From Sandaracinaceae bacterium (GTDB lineage Bacteria; Myxococcota_A; Polyangia; Polyangiales; Sandaracinaceae), in NCBI GenBank assembly GCA_019694315.1, contig JAIBCE010000023.1, forward strand, positions 1 through 43,426: a stretch of 43,426 bases of DNA, read 5' to 3'. A model generated the notes under the pieces. The model worked only from the letters and a program-made list of their open reading frames with translations. It had not been told where the DNA came from and searched no databases. A program made the translations under genes and the position numbers. Position 1 is the first letter of the stretch. The number at the start of each line of letters is the position of its first letter. Shown here one piece after another: positions 33,444-42,865 of this stretch.

Positions 33444-35354
33444 ATGCGCTCCACGCCCGCGCTCGTCGCGACCTCGATCACCCTCGCCCTCGCCGGCTGC
33501 CCCGGGCCCAGCACGTCCGACGACGCCGGTCTCGATGCAGGGCCGGCGCTCGACGACGCGGGCCTCGATGCCTTCGCACCCGACGCGGCGCGCGTGTGCG
33601 AGGTGAGCGTGGAGCCCGAGGCGCCGCTGCCCGATCCCGCGCGCCACACGCCTCGCTGGGCGTTCATGCCCTGGATCTCCAAGGACATCTCCGATCGCGC
33701 CGACTCGCTCGCCTTCGTCGCAGGCTTCCGCGAGCGCGACATCCCCGTGGGCGTGCTCGTGCTCGACTCGCCGTGGGACACGAATTACACGCAATTCGAG
33801 CCGAATCCGACGCGCTATCCGGACTTCGAGGCCTTCGTCGACACGCTCCACGCCGACGACGTGCGCGTGGTGCTGTGGGTCACGCAGACGACGAACCGGC
33901 GCTCGTTCGATCTCGAGATGGGCGGCGATCGCTACGAGGGCGCGGCGCGCACGTGGGACGAGGGGCAGGCGTGCGGCTTCTTCGTCGACGACGGCGAGAC
34001 GCACATGTGGTGGAAGGGCTACGGCTCCGCGGTCGACTTCTTCGACCCGCGCGCGCGCGCGTGGTGGCACGCGCAGCAGAGCTTTCTCCTCGACACCGCG
34101 CAGATCGACGGCTGGAAGCTCGACTTCGGCGAGAGCTACATGCCCGAGGAGGCCAGCGACTCGCCCGTGTCCACCGAGATGGGCCCGATCCCGTTCCAGG
34201 AGTACTCGGAGGCCTACTACCGCGACTACCTCGCGTGGGGCGTGTCCCGTCGCGGCCGCGACTTCCTCACGATGGTGCGGCCCTTCGACGTCTCGTACGA
34301 CCGGCGCGCGCGCTTCTACGCGCGGCCCGAGCACGCGCCCGTGGCGTGGGTCGGCGACAACCACCGCGACTGGAGCGGCATCGTCGACGCGCTCGACGAG
34401 ATCCATCGCTCCGCGCTGCGCGGCTACGTGGTGCTCGGCAGCGATCTCGGCGGCTACCTCGATCGCGACCAGGACGACCTCCTGCGCGAGATCCCATTCG
34501 ACCTCGAGGTCTTCCATCGCTGGACGGCGCTGTCGGCGATGACGCCGTTCATGCAGCTGCACGGCCGCGGCAACCTCGCGCCGTGGACGGTGCCGGGCAC
34601 CGCGACGGAGCAGGCCGAGACCGTGGCGATCTACCGCTACTGGGCCTGGCTCCACACGCAGATGGTCCCGTACTGGTACTCGATCACCGAGGCCGCATAC
34701 GCCGCCTCGAGCAGCGGCTCCCTCGTGTCGATCCTCCACCCCGTGGGCGATCCGATGACCTGGGCGGGCGACTACTCGTACGGCATCGGCGAGGCCTTCT
34801 TCGTCGCGCCGCTCGTGGCCACGGGCGGCGTGCGCGCTGTGACGCTCCCCTCGGGCGCGCGCTTCTACGACTGGTGGGCGCCCGCCGACGACGCGATCGA
34901 GGGCGGCACCACGCTCACGGCCTACGACGCGACCGATCGCCAGCACCTGCCGCTCTTCGTGCGGGAGGGCGCGATCGTGCCGATGAACGTCGACAACGAC
35001 GTGACGGGCCTCGGCAGCGCGGCGAGCGCCGATCACCTCACGGTGCTGGTGTGGCCGAGCGATGGCCGCACGACCTTTCCGCTGCGCGAGGACGACGACA
35101 CGATCACGTCGATCACGACGGAGCGGGGCACGGGCGATCGCATCGCGTTCAGCCCCGCGCGCGGCTCGCTGGTCGTGCGGGTGCGCGCCGACACGCCCGC
35201 GACCGGCGTGACCTTGGACGGCCGCACGATCTCCGCGGCCGCGTCACGCGACGCGCTCGACACGATGGCCGAGGGCTACTTCGTGGACACGACGTCGCGG
35301 CTCACGTGGGTGCGCACGACCGTTCCCGCGAGCGAGATCCTCGTCACACACTGA
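33444..35354 (+). CDS. GH31-family glycoside hydrolase lipoprotein
   Basis: A 636-residue alpha-glycosidase. The signal ends in the lipobox L-A-L-A-G-C (Cys19), followed by a short Asp/Ala-rich linker, so it should be lipid-anchored. The catalytic barrel carries the GH31 nucleophile Asp227 in W-K-L-D-F-G-E and the likely acid/base Asp305 in W-V-G-D-N-H-R-D-W. Further matches are V-L-D-S-P-W at 106-111, G-S-D-L-G-G-Y, and C-terminal beta domains with F-V-R-E-G-A-I-V-P. It lacks the long N-terminal beta domain of full-length GH31 enzymes, so it is at the short end of the family. Substrate (alpha-glucoside, alpha-xyloside or other) cannot be fixed. No transporter or sugar regulator is adjacent. 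Extragenic repeats begin right after the stop. Confidence 0.9.
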   Translation: MRSTPALVATSITLALAGCPGPSTSDDAGLDAGPALDDAGLDAFAPDAARVCEVSVEPEAPLPDPARHTPRWAFMPWISKDISDRADSLAFVAGFRERDIPVGVLVLDSPWDTNYTQFEPNPTRYPDFEAFVDTLHADDVRVVLWVTQTTNRRSFDLEMGGDRYEGAARTWDEGQACGFFVDDGETHMWWKGYGSAVDFFDPRARAWWHAQQSFLLDTAQIDGWKLDFGESYMPEEASDSPVSTEMGPIPFQEYSEAYYRDYLAWGVSRRGRDFLTMVRPFDVSYDRRARFYARPEHAPVAWVGDNHRDWSGIVDALDEIHRSALRGYVVLGSDLGGYLDRDQDDLLREIPFDLEVFHRWTALSAMTPFMQLHGRGNLAPWTVPGTATEQAETVAIYRYWAWLHTQMVPYWYSITEAAYAASSSGSLVSILHPVGDPMTWAGDYSYGIGEAFFVAPLVATGGVRAVTLPSGARFYDWWAPADDAIEGGTTLTAYDATDRQHLPLFVREGAIVPMNVDNDVTGLGSAASADHLTVLVWPSDGRTTFPLREDDDTITSITTERGTGDRIAFSPARGSLVVRVRADTPATGVTLDGRTISAAASRDALDTMAEGYFVDTTSRLTWVRTTVPASEILVTH

Positions 35355-35385
35355 CTCGGTCTTCTCGCGCCTTCGGCGCTCTGTC

Positions 35386-35757
35386 TTCTCGCGCCTTCGG
35401 CGCGGTCGGGGGGAGTCGGCAACTCCCCCCCAGTCCCCCCTGCTCGACGCTCCCAAAGCCTCGCTCTCTCGCTCGCTCCTGGGGGTTGCTACGCAACCCC
35501 CGCCGCGTGGCGTCCCCAAGGGCACATTGGTTCTCTCGCGCCTTCGGCGCGGTCGGGGGGAGTCGGCAACTCCCCCCCAGTCCCCCCTGCTCGACGCTCC
35601 CAAAGCCTCGCTCTCTCGCGCGCTCCTGGGGGTTGCTGCGCAACCCCCGCCGCGTGGCGTCCCCAAGGGCACATCGCTCGGTCTTCTCGCGCCTTCGGCG
35701 CTCGGTCTTCTCGCGCCTTCGGCGCGGTCGGGGGGAGTCGGCAACTCCCCCTTCGCC
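35386..35757. repeat. Structured extragenic repeat array (two full, one partial unit)
   Basis: The 406-bp gene-free gap 35355-35760 is almost filled by a repeat. Units 35388-35526 and 35535-35673 (period 147 bp) are 139 bp long and differ at only two positions. A third partial copy ends at 35757, and single leading modules also occur at about 35358 and 35682. Each unit carries three hairpins: CGCGCC-TTC-GGCGCG, a 9-bp GGGGGGAGT/ACTCCCCCC stem with a five-base loop, and a 9-bp GGGGGTTGC/GCAACCCCC stem. One of the two differences between units falls in the loop of the last hairpin (TAC versus TGC), leaving the stem intact. Long open frames through the array are by-products of composition. I would call it a REP/BIME-like family that may also terminate the flanking convergent genes. 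Confidence 0.9.
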
Positions 35758-35760
35758 GGA

Positions 35761-36495
35761 TCAGAAGAGCTGCGAGAGGTAGTGGCGCGCCTGGCGCTGC
35801 CACCAGTCGTAGTCGTGGCGGCTGTCTTTGCCCCACACCGCGAGGTGATGGGGGATGCCGCGGAACTGGAGCGCGCCCGCCATCTCGAGCGTCTCGGGGA
35901 TGCAGCCGTGCTCGTGCGCGCCGCGGCCCACGACGAGCGTGAGGTGCACGCGATGACGCACACGCGCGAGCGCCGCGCCCGAGAGGTTCGGCACGAACGC
36001 GAGCGGGTCGTTGAAGTAGAGGGCGTCCGAGCTCTCGCCGTGACCGAACGTGCTCGCGCGATACTTGCCGCTCATGCAGAGCGCGCGATGGAAGGTCTCG
36101 GGGTGCTTGAGCGTGAAGAGCGCCGAATAGAGCGCGCCCATCGAGCAGCCCGTGGCCACCATGGGCGCATCGGGGAGCCGACAGTCGGCGCGGATGAAGG
36201 GCACGAGCGTCTCGAGCACGAAGTGCTCGTAGGCCGCGTGCTGTCGCATGCGCTCGTGGAGCGAGCCCTCGCCCGAGAACGTGCGCGAGACGTTGCTCTC
36301 GGGGCAGTAGATCTTGATGCGCCCCTGGGCGAGCAGCGGCGAGAGCGCGTCGATCATGCCCGAGTGCTGCCACTCGTGCGCGATCCCCGCGTTGGACGGG
36401 AAGACCACGAGGGGAAGGCCCACCTCGCCGAACGCCCACAGGTGGACGCGGCGACCGAGAGCCGGGCTGTCGAGCAGGATGTGACGCGCAGACAT
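35761..36495 (-). CDS. Esterase D-like alpha/beta hydrolase
   Basis: A 244-residue alpha/beta-hydrolase of the putative-esterase (PF00756-type) group. The nucleophile elbow is G-C-S-M-G at 116-120 with Ser118; the catalytic His is probably His227 in S-R-H-D-Y-D-W-W, and an Asp or Glu between them completes the triad. The fold's signature N-terminal strand V-V-F-P-S-N-A-G is at 30-37 and the oxyanion region follows. No signal peptide, so cytoplasmic. The ATG at 36495 is set by the family start. It is convergent with the GH31 gene, with the repeat block between, and separated by 58 bp from the heme O synthase gene upstream on the same strand. Substrate unknown. Confidence 0.85.
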   Translation of the reverse strand: MSARHILLDSPALGRRVHLWAFGEVGLPLVVFPSNAGIAHEWQHSGMIDALSPLLAQGRIKIYCPESNVSRTFSGEGSLHERMRQHAAYEHFVLETLVPFIRADCRLPDAPMVATGCSMGALYSALFTLKHPETFHRALCMSGKYRASTFGHGESSDALYFNDPLAFVPNLSGAALARVRHRVHLTLVVGRGAHEHGCIPETLEMAGALQFRGIPHHLAVWGKDSRHDYDWWQRQARHYLSQLF

Positions 36496-36553
36496 CGCGC
36501 GCGCAGGGTAGCAGGCAGCGCGTGCCCGCTCTGCTTTTCGACGCGGGCGTCGC

Positions 36554-37477
36554 TCAGACGAGCGCGTCGAGCGCCAGGCCCACGAAGAGCGCGGGGAGGT
36601 AGACGAGCGAGGCCACGAAGACCTTGCGTCCCCAGCGCGCATGCATCGTGGCGTCGCTGACGTTCTCGGCCGCGTACGCGCGGAAGCTCTTCACGCAGAA
36701 CCACACGAACGCACCGCCCGCGAGCAGCGCGGTGGCCCCGTAGATCGCGCCGGCGATGCCGAGCGGCGGAAGGAGCAGGCTCACCGGCACGAGCGCGAGC
36801 GCCCAGGCGATCGCCTGCCAGCGCGTGGCCTCGGGGCCGCGGATCGCGGGCACCACCTTGATGCCGGCCCGCGTGTACTCGGCCTCGCGAAACATCGCGA
36901 TCGCGAGGAAGTGCGGGAGCTGCCAGAGGAAGAGGATGCCGAAGAGCACGAGGCCCGCGGCCGAGAGCTCGTTCGTGGCCGCCGTCCAGCCCATGAGCGG
37001 AGGCATCGCGCCGGGCACCGCGCCCACGAGGAGCGCCGTCGTGCTCACCTGCTTGAGAGGCGTGTAGACGGCGACGTACGAGACGAGCGCGATCGCGGCG
37101 AGCACGGCGGTGAGCGCGTTCACGGAGAGCGCCAGAAGAGGCACCGAGATCGCGCCGAGGAGCAGGCCCCACACGAGCGCGGTGTTCGCGGAGAGACGAC
37201 CCGCCGGCAGCGGACGGTTCTTGGTCCGCGTCATGTACTTGTCGACGTCGCGCTCGAGCCAGCAGTTGAGCGTGTTGGCCGAGCCCACCACGAGCGCCGT
37301 GCCGAGCAGCGCGAAGAAGATCACCGTCGCCGAGGGCCGCGTGGGCGCGAGGAAGATCCCGCCGAGCGCCGTCACGAGGACCATGACGTTGATGCGCGGC
37401 TTGGTCAGCGCCACCAGATCGGCCACCCACGCCGCGAACGACGGACGCGCGGGGAGATTGTGTGCGGGCTCTCGCAA
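36554..37477 (-). CDS. ctaB: Heme O synthase (protoheme IX farnesyltransferase)
   Basis: A 307-residue polytopic membrane prenyltransferase that farnesylates heme B to heme O, needed for heme-copper terminal oxidases. The first Asp-rich motif, N-C-W-L-E-R-D-V-D, is at 71-79, followed by M-T-R-T-K-N-R-P-L-P at 82-91, and the second conserved stretch is Y-T-P-L-K-Q-V-S-T-T with G-A-V-P-G-A-M-P-P-L-M-G-W. Roughly nine hydrophobic segments follow. The frame begins with TTG at 37477; an internal GTG at 37426 is another possible start. No cytochrome-oxidase genes are in the window, so it is a detached member of that pathway. It is divergent from aceB across a 259-bp region that contains operator palindromes. 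Confidence 0.93.
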   Translation of the reverse strand: MREPAHNLPARPSFAAWVADLVALTKPRINVMVLVTALGGIFLAPTRPSATVIFFALLGTALVVGSANTLNCWLERDVDKYMTRTKNRPLPAGRLSANTALVWGLLLGAISVPLLALSVNALTAVLAAIALVSYVAVYTPLKQVSTTALLVGAVPGAMPPLMGWTAATNELSAAGLVLFGILFLWQLPHFLAIAMFREAEYTRAGIKVVPAIRGPEATRWQAIAWALALVPVSLLLPPLGIAGAIYGATALLAGGAFVWFCVKSFRAYAAENVSDATMHARWGRKVFVASLVYLPALFVGLALDALV

Positions 37478-37557
37478 GGCGCGCCTTCGTAGCAGTGGCC
37501 TTCGCCGGGATCAACGGGGCGACCTGCCCACCGTCAGGTCGTCAGTCTTGTTAACCT

Positions 37558-37571
37558 GTTGACTAGTCAAC
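37558..37571. promoter_or_regulatory. 14-bp perfect palindrome GTTGACTAGTCAAC
   Basis: This perfect palindrome lies between ctaB (81 bp from its TTG) and aceB. It uses the same TTGACT/AGTCAA half-sites as the nested operator at 37693-37724, so one dimeric regulator, perhaps of the TetR type, could bind both. The rest of the 259-bp gap shows no gene. Confidence 0.6.
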
Positions 37572-37692
37572 GCGGCATGCGTCGCCGCACAGACCCTGCG
37601 AGGGCGCGTCCTTGGTCCGCGCGGGCCGGGAAACGTGGGGTTTTTGAGCAGTCCGAATGCCTACGCGTCGCGTCATTTACAGGTTTCTGCGT

Positions 37693-37730
37693 CTTGACAC
37701 CTTGACTCCAGTCAAGTGGTCAACTAGGGT
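37693..37730 (+). promoter_or_regulatory. aceB promoter with nested-palindrome operator
   Basis: Four half-sites are arranged symmetrically: CTTGAC, 2 bp, CTTGAC, 4 bp, GTCAAG, 2 bp, GTCAAC (37693-37724). They overlap a sigma-70-like promoter: -35 TTGACT at 37702-37707, 17-bp spacer, -10 TAGGGT at 37725-37730. A transcript starting 6-7 bp after the -10 would begin at or next to the aceB ATG (37737), so the mRNA may be leaderless. A protein on the operator would block the promoter, so repression is expected. Confidence 0.65.
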
Positions 37731-37736
37731 CGCGGC

Positions 37737-39326
37737 ATGATGGCGAACGACCTCGGCCACGGCGCGCGCTTCCTCGGTGAGCTGACGGGAGCCCGTGCCG
37801 AGATCCTCACGCCCGAGGCCGTGGCGTTCGTCGCCGGCCTTGTGCGGCGGTTCCGGGGGCCCGTCCGCGAGCGACTGGCGGCCCGCGAGGCACGTCGCCG
37901 GAGCGGCGCCACGCCGCGCTTCCTCCCCGAGACGCGCGCGATCCGTGAGGGCGCCTGGCGCTGCGCGCCGCTGCCTGCCTCGATCCTCGATCGCCGGGTG
38001 GAGATCACGGGGCCGGTCGATCGGAAGATGATCATCAACGCCCTCAACTCGGGCGCGAGCGTCTTCATGGCGGACTTCGAGGACGCCAACAGCCCGACGG
38101 TGGGCAACTGCTTCGATGGGCAGATCCACCTGCGCGACGCGGTGCGACGCACGATCAGCTTCGAGCAGGGCGGCAAGCAGTACGCGCTCGGGGGCGAGCC
38201 GGCCGTGCTCTTCGTGAGGCCGCGCGGCTTCCACCTGATCGAGAAGCACTTCGTCGTGGATGGCGAGAGCTCGCCGGGCATGCTCGTCGACTTCGGGCTC
38301 TACCTCTTCCACAACGCCAAGGCGCTGCTCGAGCAAGGGCGTGGCCCCTTCTTCTACTTGCCGAAGATGGAGAGCCACCTCGAGGCGCGCGTGTGGAACG
38401 ACGTGTTCGTGCACGCGCAGTCGGCGCTCGGCCTGCCGCTCGGCACGATCAAGGCGACCTGCCTCATCGAGACGCTGTGGGGCGCGTTCGAGACGGACGA
38501 GATCTTGTTCGAGCTGCGCGAGCACTCGGCCGGCCTCAACTGCGGCCGCTGGGACTACATCTTCTCGTTCATCAAGACGCAGTCCGAGGACCCGACGAAG
38601 ATCCTCCCGGACCGCGGCGTGGTCACCATGACGCAGCCCTTCATGCGCGCGTACTCGCGCATGGTGATCCGCAACTGCCACAAGCGCGGCGTGCACGCGA
38701 TGGGCGGCATGGCGGCGCAGATCCCGGTCAAGGGCGACGACGCGAAGAACGAGGCGGCCTTCGAGAAGGTGCGCGCCGACAAGCTGCGCGAGGTCGAGGA
38801 CGGTCACGACGGGACGTGGGTGGCCCACCCTGCGCTCGTGCCGGTCGCCAAGAAGGTCTTCGACGCGGCGATGCCCCAGCCGAACCAGCTCGACTCCGGC
38901 AAGCAGGCGAGCCTCGTGGTGACCGAGGCCGAGCTCACGGCCGCGCCCGAGGGCCCCAAGACCGAGCACGCGCTCCGCCACAACCTGCGCGTGGGTGTGC
39001 AGTACCTCGAGGCGTGGCTGCGCGGCGCGGGCGCCGTGCCGCTCTACGACCTCATGGAGGACGCGGCGACGGCGGAGATCAGCCGCGCGCAGATCTGGCA
39101 GTGGCTCCGCCACGGCGTGGTGCTCGACACGGGCACGAAGGTCACGGCCGAGCTCGTGCGCCGCCTCCTCGACGAGGAGATGAAGGTCGTGGCGCGCGAG
39201 ATCGGCCAGGAGCGCATCGAAGGCGGACGCTTCGAGGAGGCCAAGGCGCTGCTCTTCGACGTGGCCACGTCGGTGCCGATGAAGGAGTTCCTCACGCTGC
39301 CGGCCTACGAGGCCCTCGGCGACTGA
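37737..39326 (+). CDS. aceB: Malate synthase A
   Basis: A 529-residue glyoxylate-shunt enzyme condensing glyoxylate with acetyl-CoA to malate, about the size of E. coli AceB. Family motifs are in order: [11 protein letters not shown] at 111-121, R-P-R-G-F-H at 161-166 with catalytic Arg, L-I-E-T at 243-246, G-R-W-D-Y at 270-274, and [11 protein letters not shown] at 440-450 with catalytic Asp442. All key residues are intact. The ATG at 37737 sits right after the predicted -10, without room for a Shine-Dalgarno, hence a likely leaderless start; ATG codons are doubled (M-M). aceA follows after 160 bp. Operator palindromes upstream suggest control by carbon source such as acetate or fatty acids, by analogy with other glyoxylate-shunt regulons (inference). 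Confidence 0.96.
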   Translation: MMANDLGHGARFLGELTGARAEILTPEAVAFVAGLVRRFRGPVRERLAAREARRRSGATPRFLPETRAIREGAWRCAPLPASILDRRVEITGPVDRKMIINALNSGASVFMADFEDANSPTVGNCFDGQIHLRDAVRRTISFEQGGKQYALGGEPAVLFVRPRGFHLIEKHFVVDGESSPGMLVDFGLYLFHNAKALLEQGRGPFFYLPKMESHLEARVWNDVFVHAQSALGLPLGTIKATCLIETLWGAFETDEILFELREHSAGLNCGRWDYIFSFIKTQSEDPTKILPDRGVVTMTQPFMRAYSRMVIRNCHKRGVHAMGGMAAQIPVKGDDAKNEAAFEKVRADKLREVEDGHDGTWVAHPALVPVAKKVFDAAMPQPNQLDSGKQASLVVTEAELTAAPEGPKTEHALRHNLRVGVQYLEAWLRGAGAVPLYDLMEDAATAEISRAQIWQWLRHGVVLDTGTKVTAELVRRLLDEEMKVVAREIGQERIEGGRFEEAKALLFDVATSVPMKEFLTLPAYEALGD

Positions 39327-39486
39327 TCGCGTCTTCCGGTTCCCACGGCTGTCCCCTCGCCCGCACGCGCTCGAGGGCAGCCGAGCCTCTGGTCGCCTCG
39401 ACCTCTCTCGATCTCGCACCGCCGATCCGGCGGCGCGCTGGATGGCTCCGTCTCTCGTTCGACCCGCACCCCATGGAGATCCCACG

Positions 39487-40761
39487 ATGACCTCGCAGCC
39501 CCCGATGATGAAGGACACCGATTCGTTCTCGCACGAGCGCTGGAAGGGCGTGACGCGCCCGTACACCGAGGACCACGTGCAGAAGCTCCGTGGTCACCTC
39601 CGCGTGGAGCACACGATCGCCGACTACTCGTCGCGGCGCCTCTGGAAGGCGATGAAGGAGAAGCCGTTCGTCCGCTCGCTCGGCGCGCTCACGGGCGGTC
39701 AGGCGGTGCAGATGGTCCGCGCCGGCCTCGAGGCGATCTACTGCTCTGGCTGGCAGGTCGCCGCCGACGCGAACACGGCCGCGCAGACCTACCCCGATCA
39801 GTCGCTCTATCCGGCCGACGCGGTGCCGAAGCTCGTCACGCGCATCAACAACGCCCTTCGTCGCGCCGATCAGATCGACAGCGTCGATGGTGTGCAGCGC
39901 CGTGACTACTTCGTGCCGATCGTGGCCGACGCCGAGGCGGGCTTCGGCGGTGCGCTCAACGCGTACGAGCTCATGAAGGCGATGATCGAGGCGGGCGCCG
40001 CGGGCGTGCACTTCGAGGATCAGCTCGCGTCCGAGAAGAAGTGCGGGCACCTCGGCGGCAAGGTGCTCGTGCCCACGGCGCAGTTCGAGCGCACGCTCAT
40101 CGCGGCGCGCCTCGCGGCCGACGTGTGCGGGGTGCCCTCCGTGCTCATCGCCCGCACGGACGCCGAGAGCGCGAAGCTCCTCACGAGCGACATCGACGAT
40201 CGCGACAAGGCCTTCTGCACGGGTCAGCGCTCGGCCGAGGGCTACTACTACGTGAAGCAGGGCCTCGAGAGCTGCATCGCGCGCGGCAACGCGTACGCGA
40301 AGTACGCCGATCTCCTGTGGATGGAGACGAGCACGCCGGATCTCACCGTGGCCAAGAAGTTCGCGGAGGGCGTGCTCAAGAACCACCCGGACAAGATGCT
40401 CGCGTACAACTGCAGCCCGAGCTTCAACTGGAAGAAGAACCTCGACGACGCGACGATCGCCAAGTTCCAGAAGGAGCTGGGCGCGATGGGCTACAAGTTC
40501 CAGTTCGTCACGCTCGCGGGCTTCCACATGCTCAACTACGCCTCGTTCATGCTGTCGAGCGAGTACAACGAGCGCGGCATGAGCGCCTACTCGGAGCTGC
40601 AGCAGAACGAGTTCGCGGCCGAGAAGCAGGGCTACACCGCGACCAAGCACCAGCACGAGGTCGGCACGGGCTACTTCGACAAGATCAGCGAGCTCGTCTC
40701 GCAGGGTCAGAGCTCGACGACGGCCCTCAAGGACTCGACCGAAGAGGCGCAGTTCCACTGA
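39487..40761 (+). CDS. aceA: Isocitrate lyase
   Basis: A 424-residue enzyme splitting isocitrate into succinate and glyoxylate, partner of malate synthase in the glyoxylate shunt. The catalytic loop K-K-C-G-H-L-G-G-K contains Cys186; other conserved stretches are [29 protein letters not shown] and N-C-S-P-S-F-N-W. Length matches the bacterial form. The ATG at 39487 has GGAG eight bases upstream; the frame stays open to 39442 without resemblance. It lies 160 bp after aceB on the same strand, so it could be co-transcribed or have its own promoter in that gap. A strong hairpin follows its stop. Confidence 0.97.
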   Translation: MTSQPPMMKDTDSFSHERWKGVTRPYTEDHVQKLRGHLRVEHTIADYSSRRLWKAMKEKPFVRSLGALTGGQAVQMVRAGLEAIYCSGWQVAADANTAAQTYPDQSLYPADAVPKLVTRINNALRRADQIDSVDGVQRRDYFVPIVADAEAGFGGALNAYELMKAMIEAGAAGVHFEDQLASEKKCGHLGGKVLVPTAQFERTLIAARLAADVCGVPSVLIARTDAESAKLLTSDIDDRDKAFCTGQRSAEGYYYVKQGLESCIARGNAYAKYADLLWMETSTPDLTVAKKFAEGVLKNHPDKMLAYNCSPSFNWKKNLDDATIAKFQKELGAMGYKFQFVTLAGFHMLNYASFMLSSEYNERGMSAYSELQQNEFAAEKQGYTATKHQHEVGTGYFDKISELVSQGQSSTTALKDSTEEAQFH

Positions 40762-40765
40762 GAGA

Positions 40766-40787
40766 CCGAGAAACAATCGTTTCTCGG
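40766..40787 (+). terminator. Terminator-like hairpin after aceA
   Basis: CCGAGAAAC and GTTTCTCGG are perfect 9-bp arms around AATC, starting 4 bp after the aceA stop. The stem is A/T-richer than its surroundings, but no T-run follows. Confidence 0.6.
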
Positions 40788-40810
40788 GATCGAATGGTCG
40801 TACGGGGTTC

Positions 40811-40907
40811 GGGGCATGCGCCCCCTCCGCCACGTCGTGGGGCCCCCCGCACGGCCGCCGAGTCGGCCGAGGCGCGCGGGGCCCCAGCCCTTTCGTGCTC
40901 AGAGCAC
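40811..40907. terminator. Cluster of hairpins in the convergent aceA/ABC gap
   Basis: Between the convergent aceA and ABC-ATPase genes (gap 40762-40932) several stems follow one another: GGGGC-ATGC-GCCCC at 40811-40824, a long GGGGCCCC-based stem at 40839-40885 with an inner GGCCG/CGGCC, and GTGCT-CAG-AGCAC at 40895-40907. The last is close to the end of the ATPase gene. The cluster would stop readthrough from both sides. Confidence 0.5.
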
Positions 40908-40932
40908 CGATCCATCCGAGTGACACGTGCCC

Positions 40933-41644
<712 letters not shown>

Positions 41645-41652
<8 letters not shown>

Positions 41653-42865
41653 GGCGGATCGCCTCGGCCGGATCGAGGCGCGCGGCGCGGCGAGCAGGCC
41701 ACACGGCGGCGAGCAGGCCCACCAGCGTGGCGAGCACCGTCGCGGTGACGAAGAGCGGAGGCTCGAGCCGGAGCAAGAACAGCGGGCTGCCATCGGGGTT
41801 GCGAGCCGCGTTCGCGAACACGATCACGAGGCCTGCGCCCATCGCCGAGCCCACGCTCGAGCCCAGCAGCCCCACCACGAGACCCTGCACGAGGAACACG
41901 CGGAGCACGCGCTGCCGCGAGAGGCCCATCGCGCGGAGGATGCCGATCTCGCGCTGCTTCTGCACGACGCTCACCACGAGGACGCTCGCGATGCCCATCG
42001 CCACCGCGAGGATCACGAAGGCCTGGATCGTCTGGCTCGAGCTCGACTGGCTGCGCAACGCGACCATCAGCTGCTGGTTCGTCTGCATCCAGCTCTCCGC
42101 CGAGAGGCCGGTGCGCGAGCCGATGCGCCCCGCGACCTCGTCTGCGGCGAACACGTCGTGCACGCGCACGTCGATGCTCGTCGTGCCTCCCACGAGATCG
42201 AGCATCGTCTGGCCCGCGCGCAGCGACACGATCGCCCAGCGCTTGTTCACGTCGCGGTTGCCCAGATCGAAGATCCCCGCGATCCGAAAGGTCTGCTCGC
42301 GATCACCCGCCGTCGCGATGCGGATGCGATCACCCACCTCCACGCCCAGATCCGCGGCGAGCTCGATGCCGATCACCGCCTCGGTGCCGCTCGGCGCGAA
42401 CGCGCCCGCGTGCATGTGCTGGCTCACGGCGTAGATCGTGTCGTAGCGCGCAGGATCGACGCCGAAGAGCACGATGCTGCGCGAGGCGGCCCCCCGCAGC
42501 GCGAAGCCCGGCCCGCTCACCGTGGCGCTCACGGCCTCGACGCCCGGCATGCGCTCGATCGCCTCGAGGTGGCGCTGCCAGCCCACGATCGAGCGCGTGC
42601 GCTGCGCTGGCTCCTGGACGACCCGCGCGATCCGCTGGCCCTCGTCGGGCTCGAGCAAGGGTCGCACGATCTCCTCGGGCATGCGGACCACCACGTGGGC
42701 CTGCGTGCCGAGGGTCTGGCCGATGATGCGCTGCTGGAGGCCGTCGATGAGGGCGCTGAGGAAGACCATCACCGCCACGCCCACGGCCACGCCTGCGAGG
42801 ATCAAGAGGCTCTGTCCGCGTCCCTCGCGGAGAAACCGGATCGCGAGGAAGATCTCGATGATCAC
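41645..42865 (-). CDS. LolC/E-FtsX-type ABC permease
   Basis: A 406-residue permease with the typical MacB/LolE layout: one helix at about 18-40, a periplasmic domain (about 42-270), then three helices in the C-terminal FtsX domain (about 283-308, 330-358, 371-392). The N-terminal F-L-R-E-G-R and the late [14 protein letters not shown] (304-317) are family hallmarks. The start is GTG at 42865, overlapping the adaptor stop by 4 bp (GTGA), and its end overlaps the ATPase start by 8 bp, so all three are translationally coupled. Substrate unknown: lipoproteins, peptides or lipids are the usual options. Confidence 0.92.

Noticed and set aside
35386..35757. CRISPR array
   Set aside because: Units are long and nearly identical throughout with no variable spacers, and no cas genes are near.
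35344..35963. Open frames through the repeat block, apparently encoding near-identical peptide repeats
   Set aside because: The DNA repeat with its hairpins explains the peptide repetition; no start site, signal or family support.
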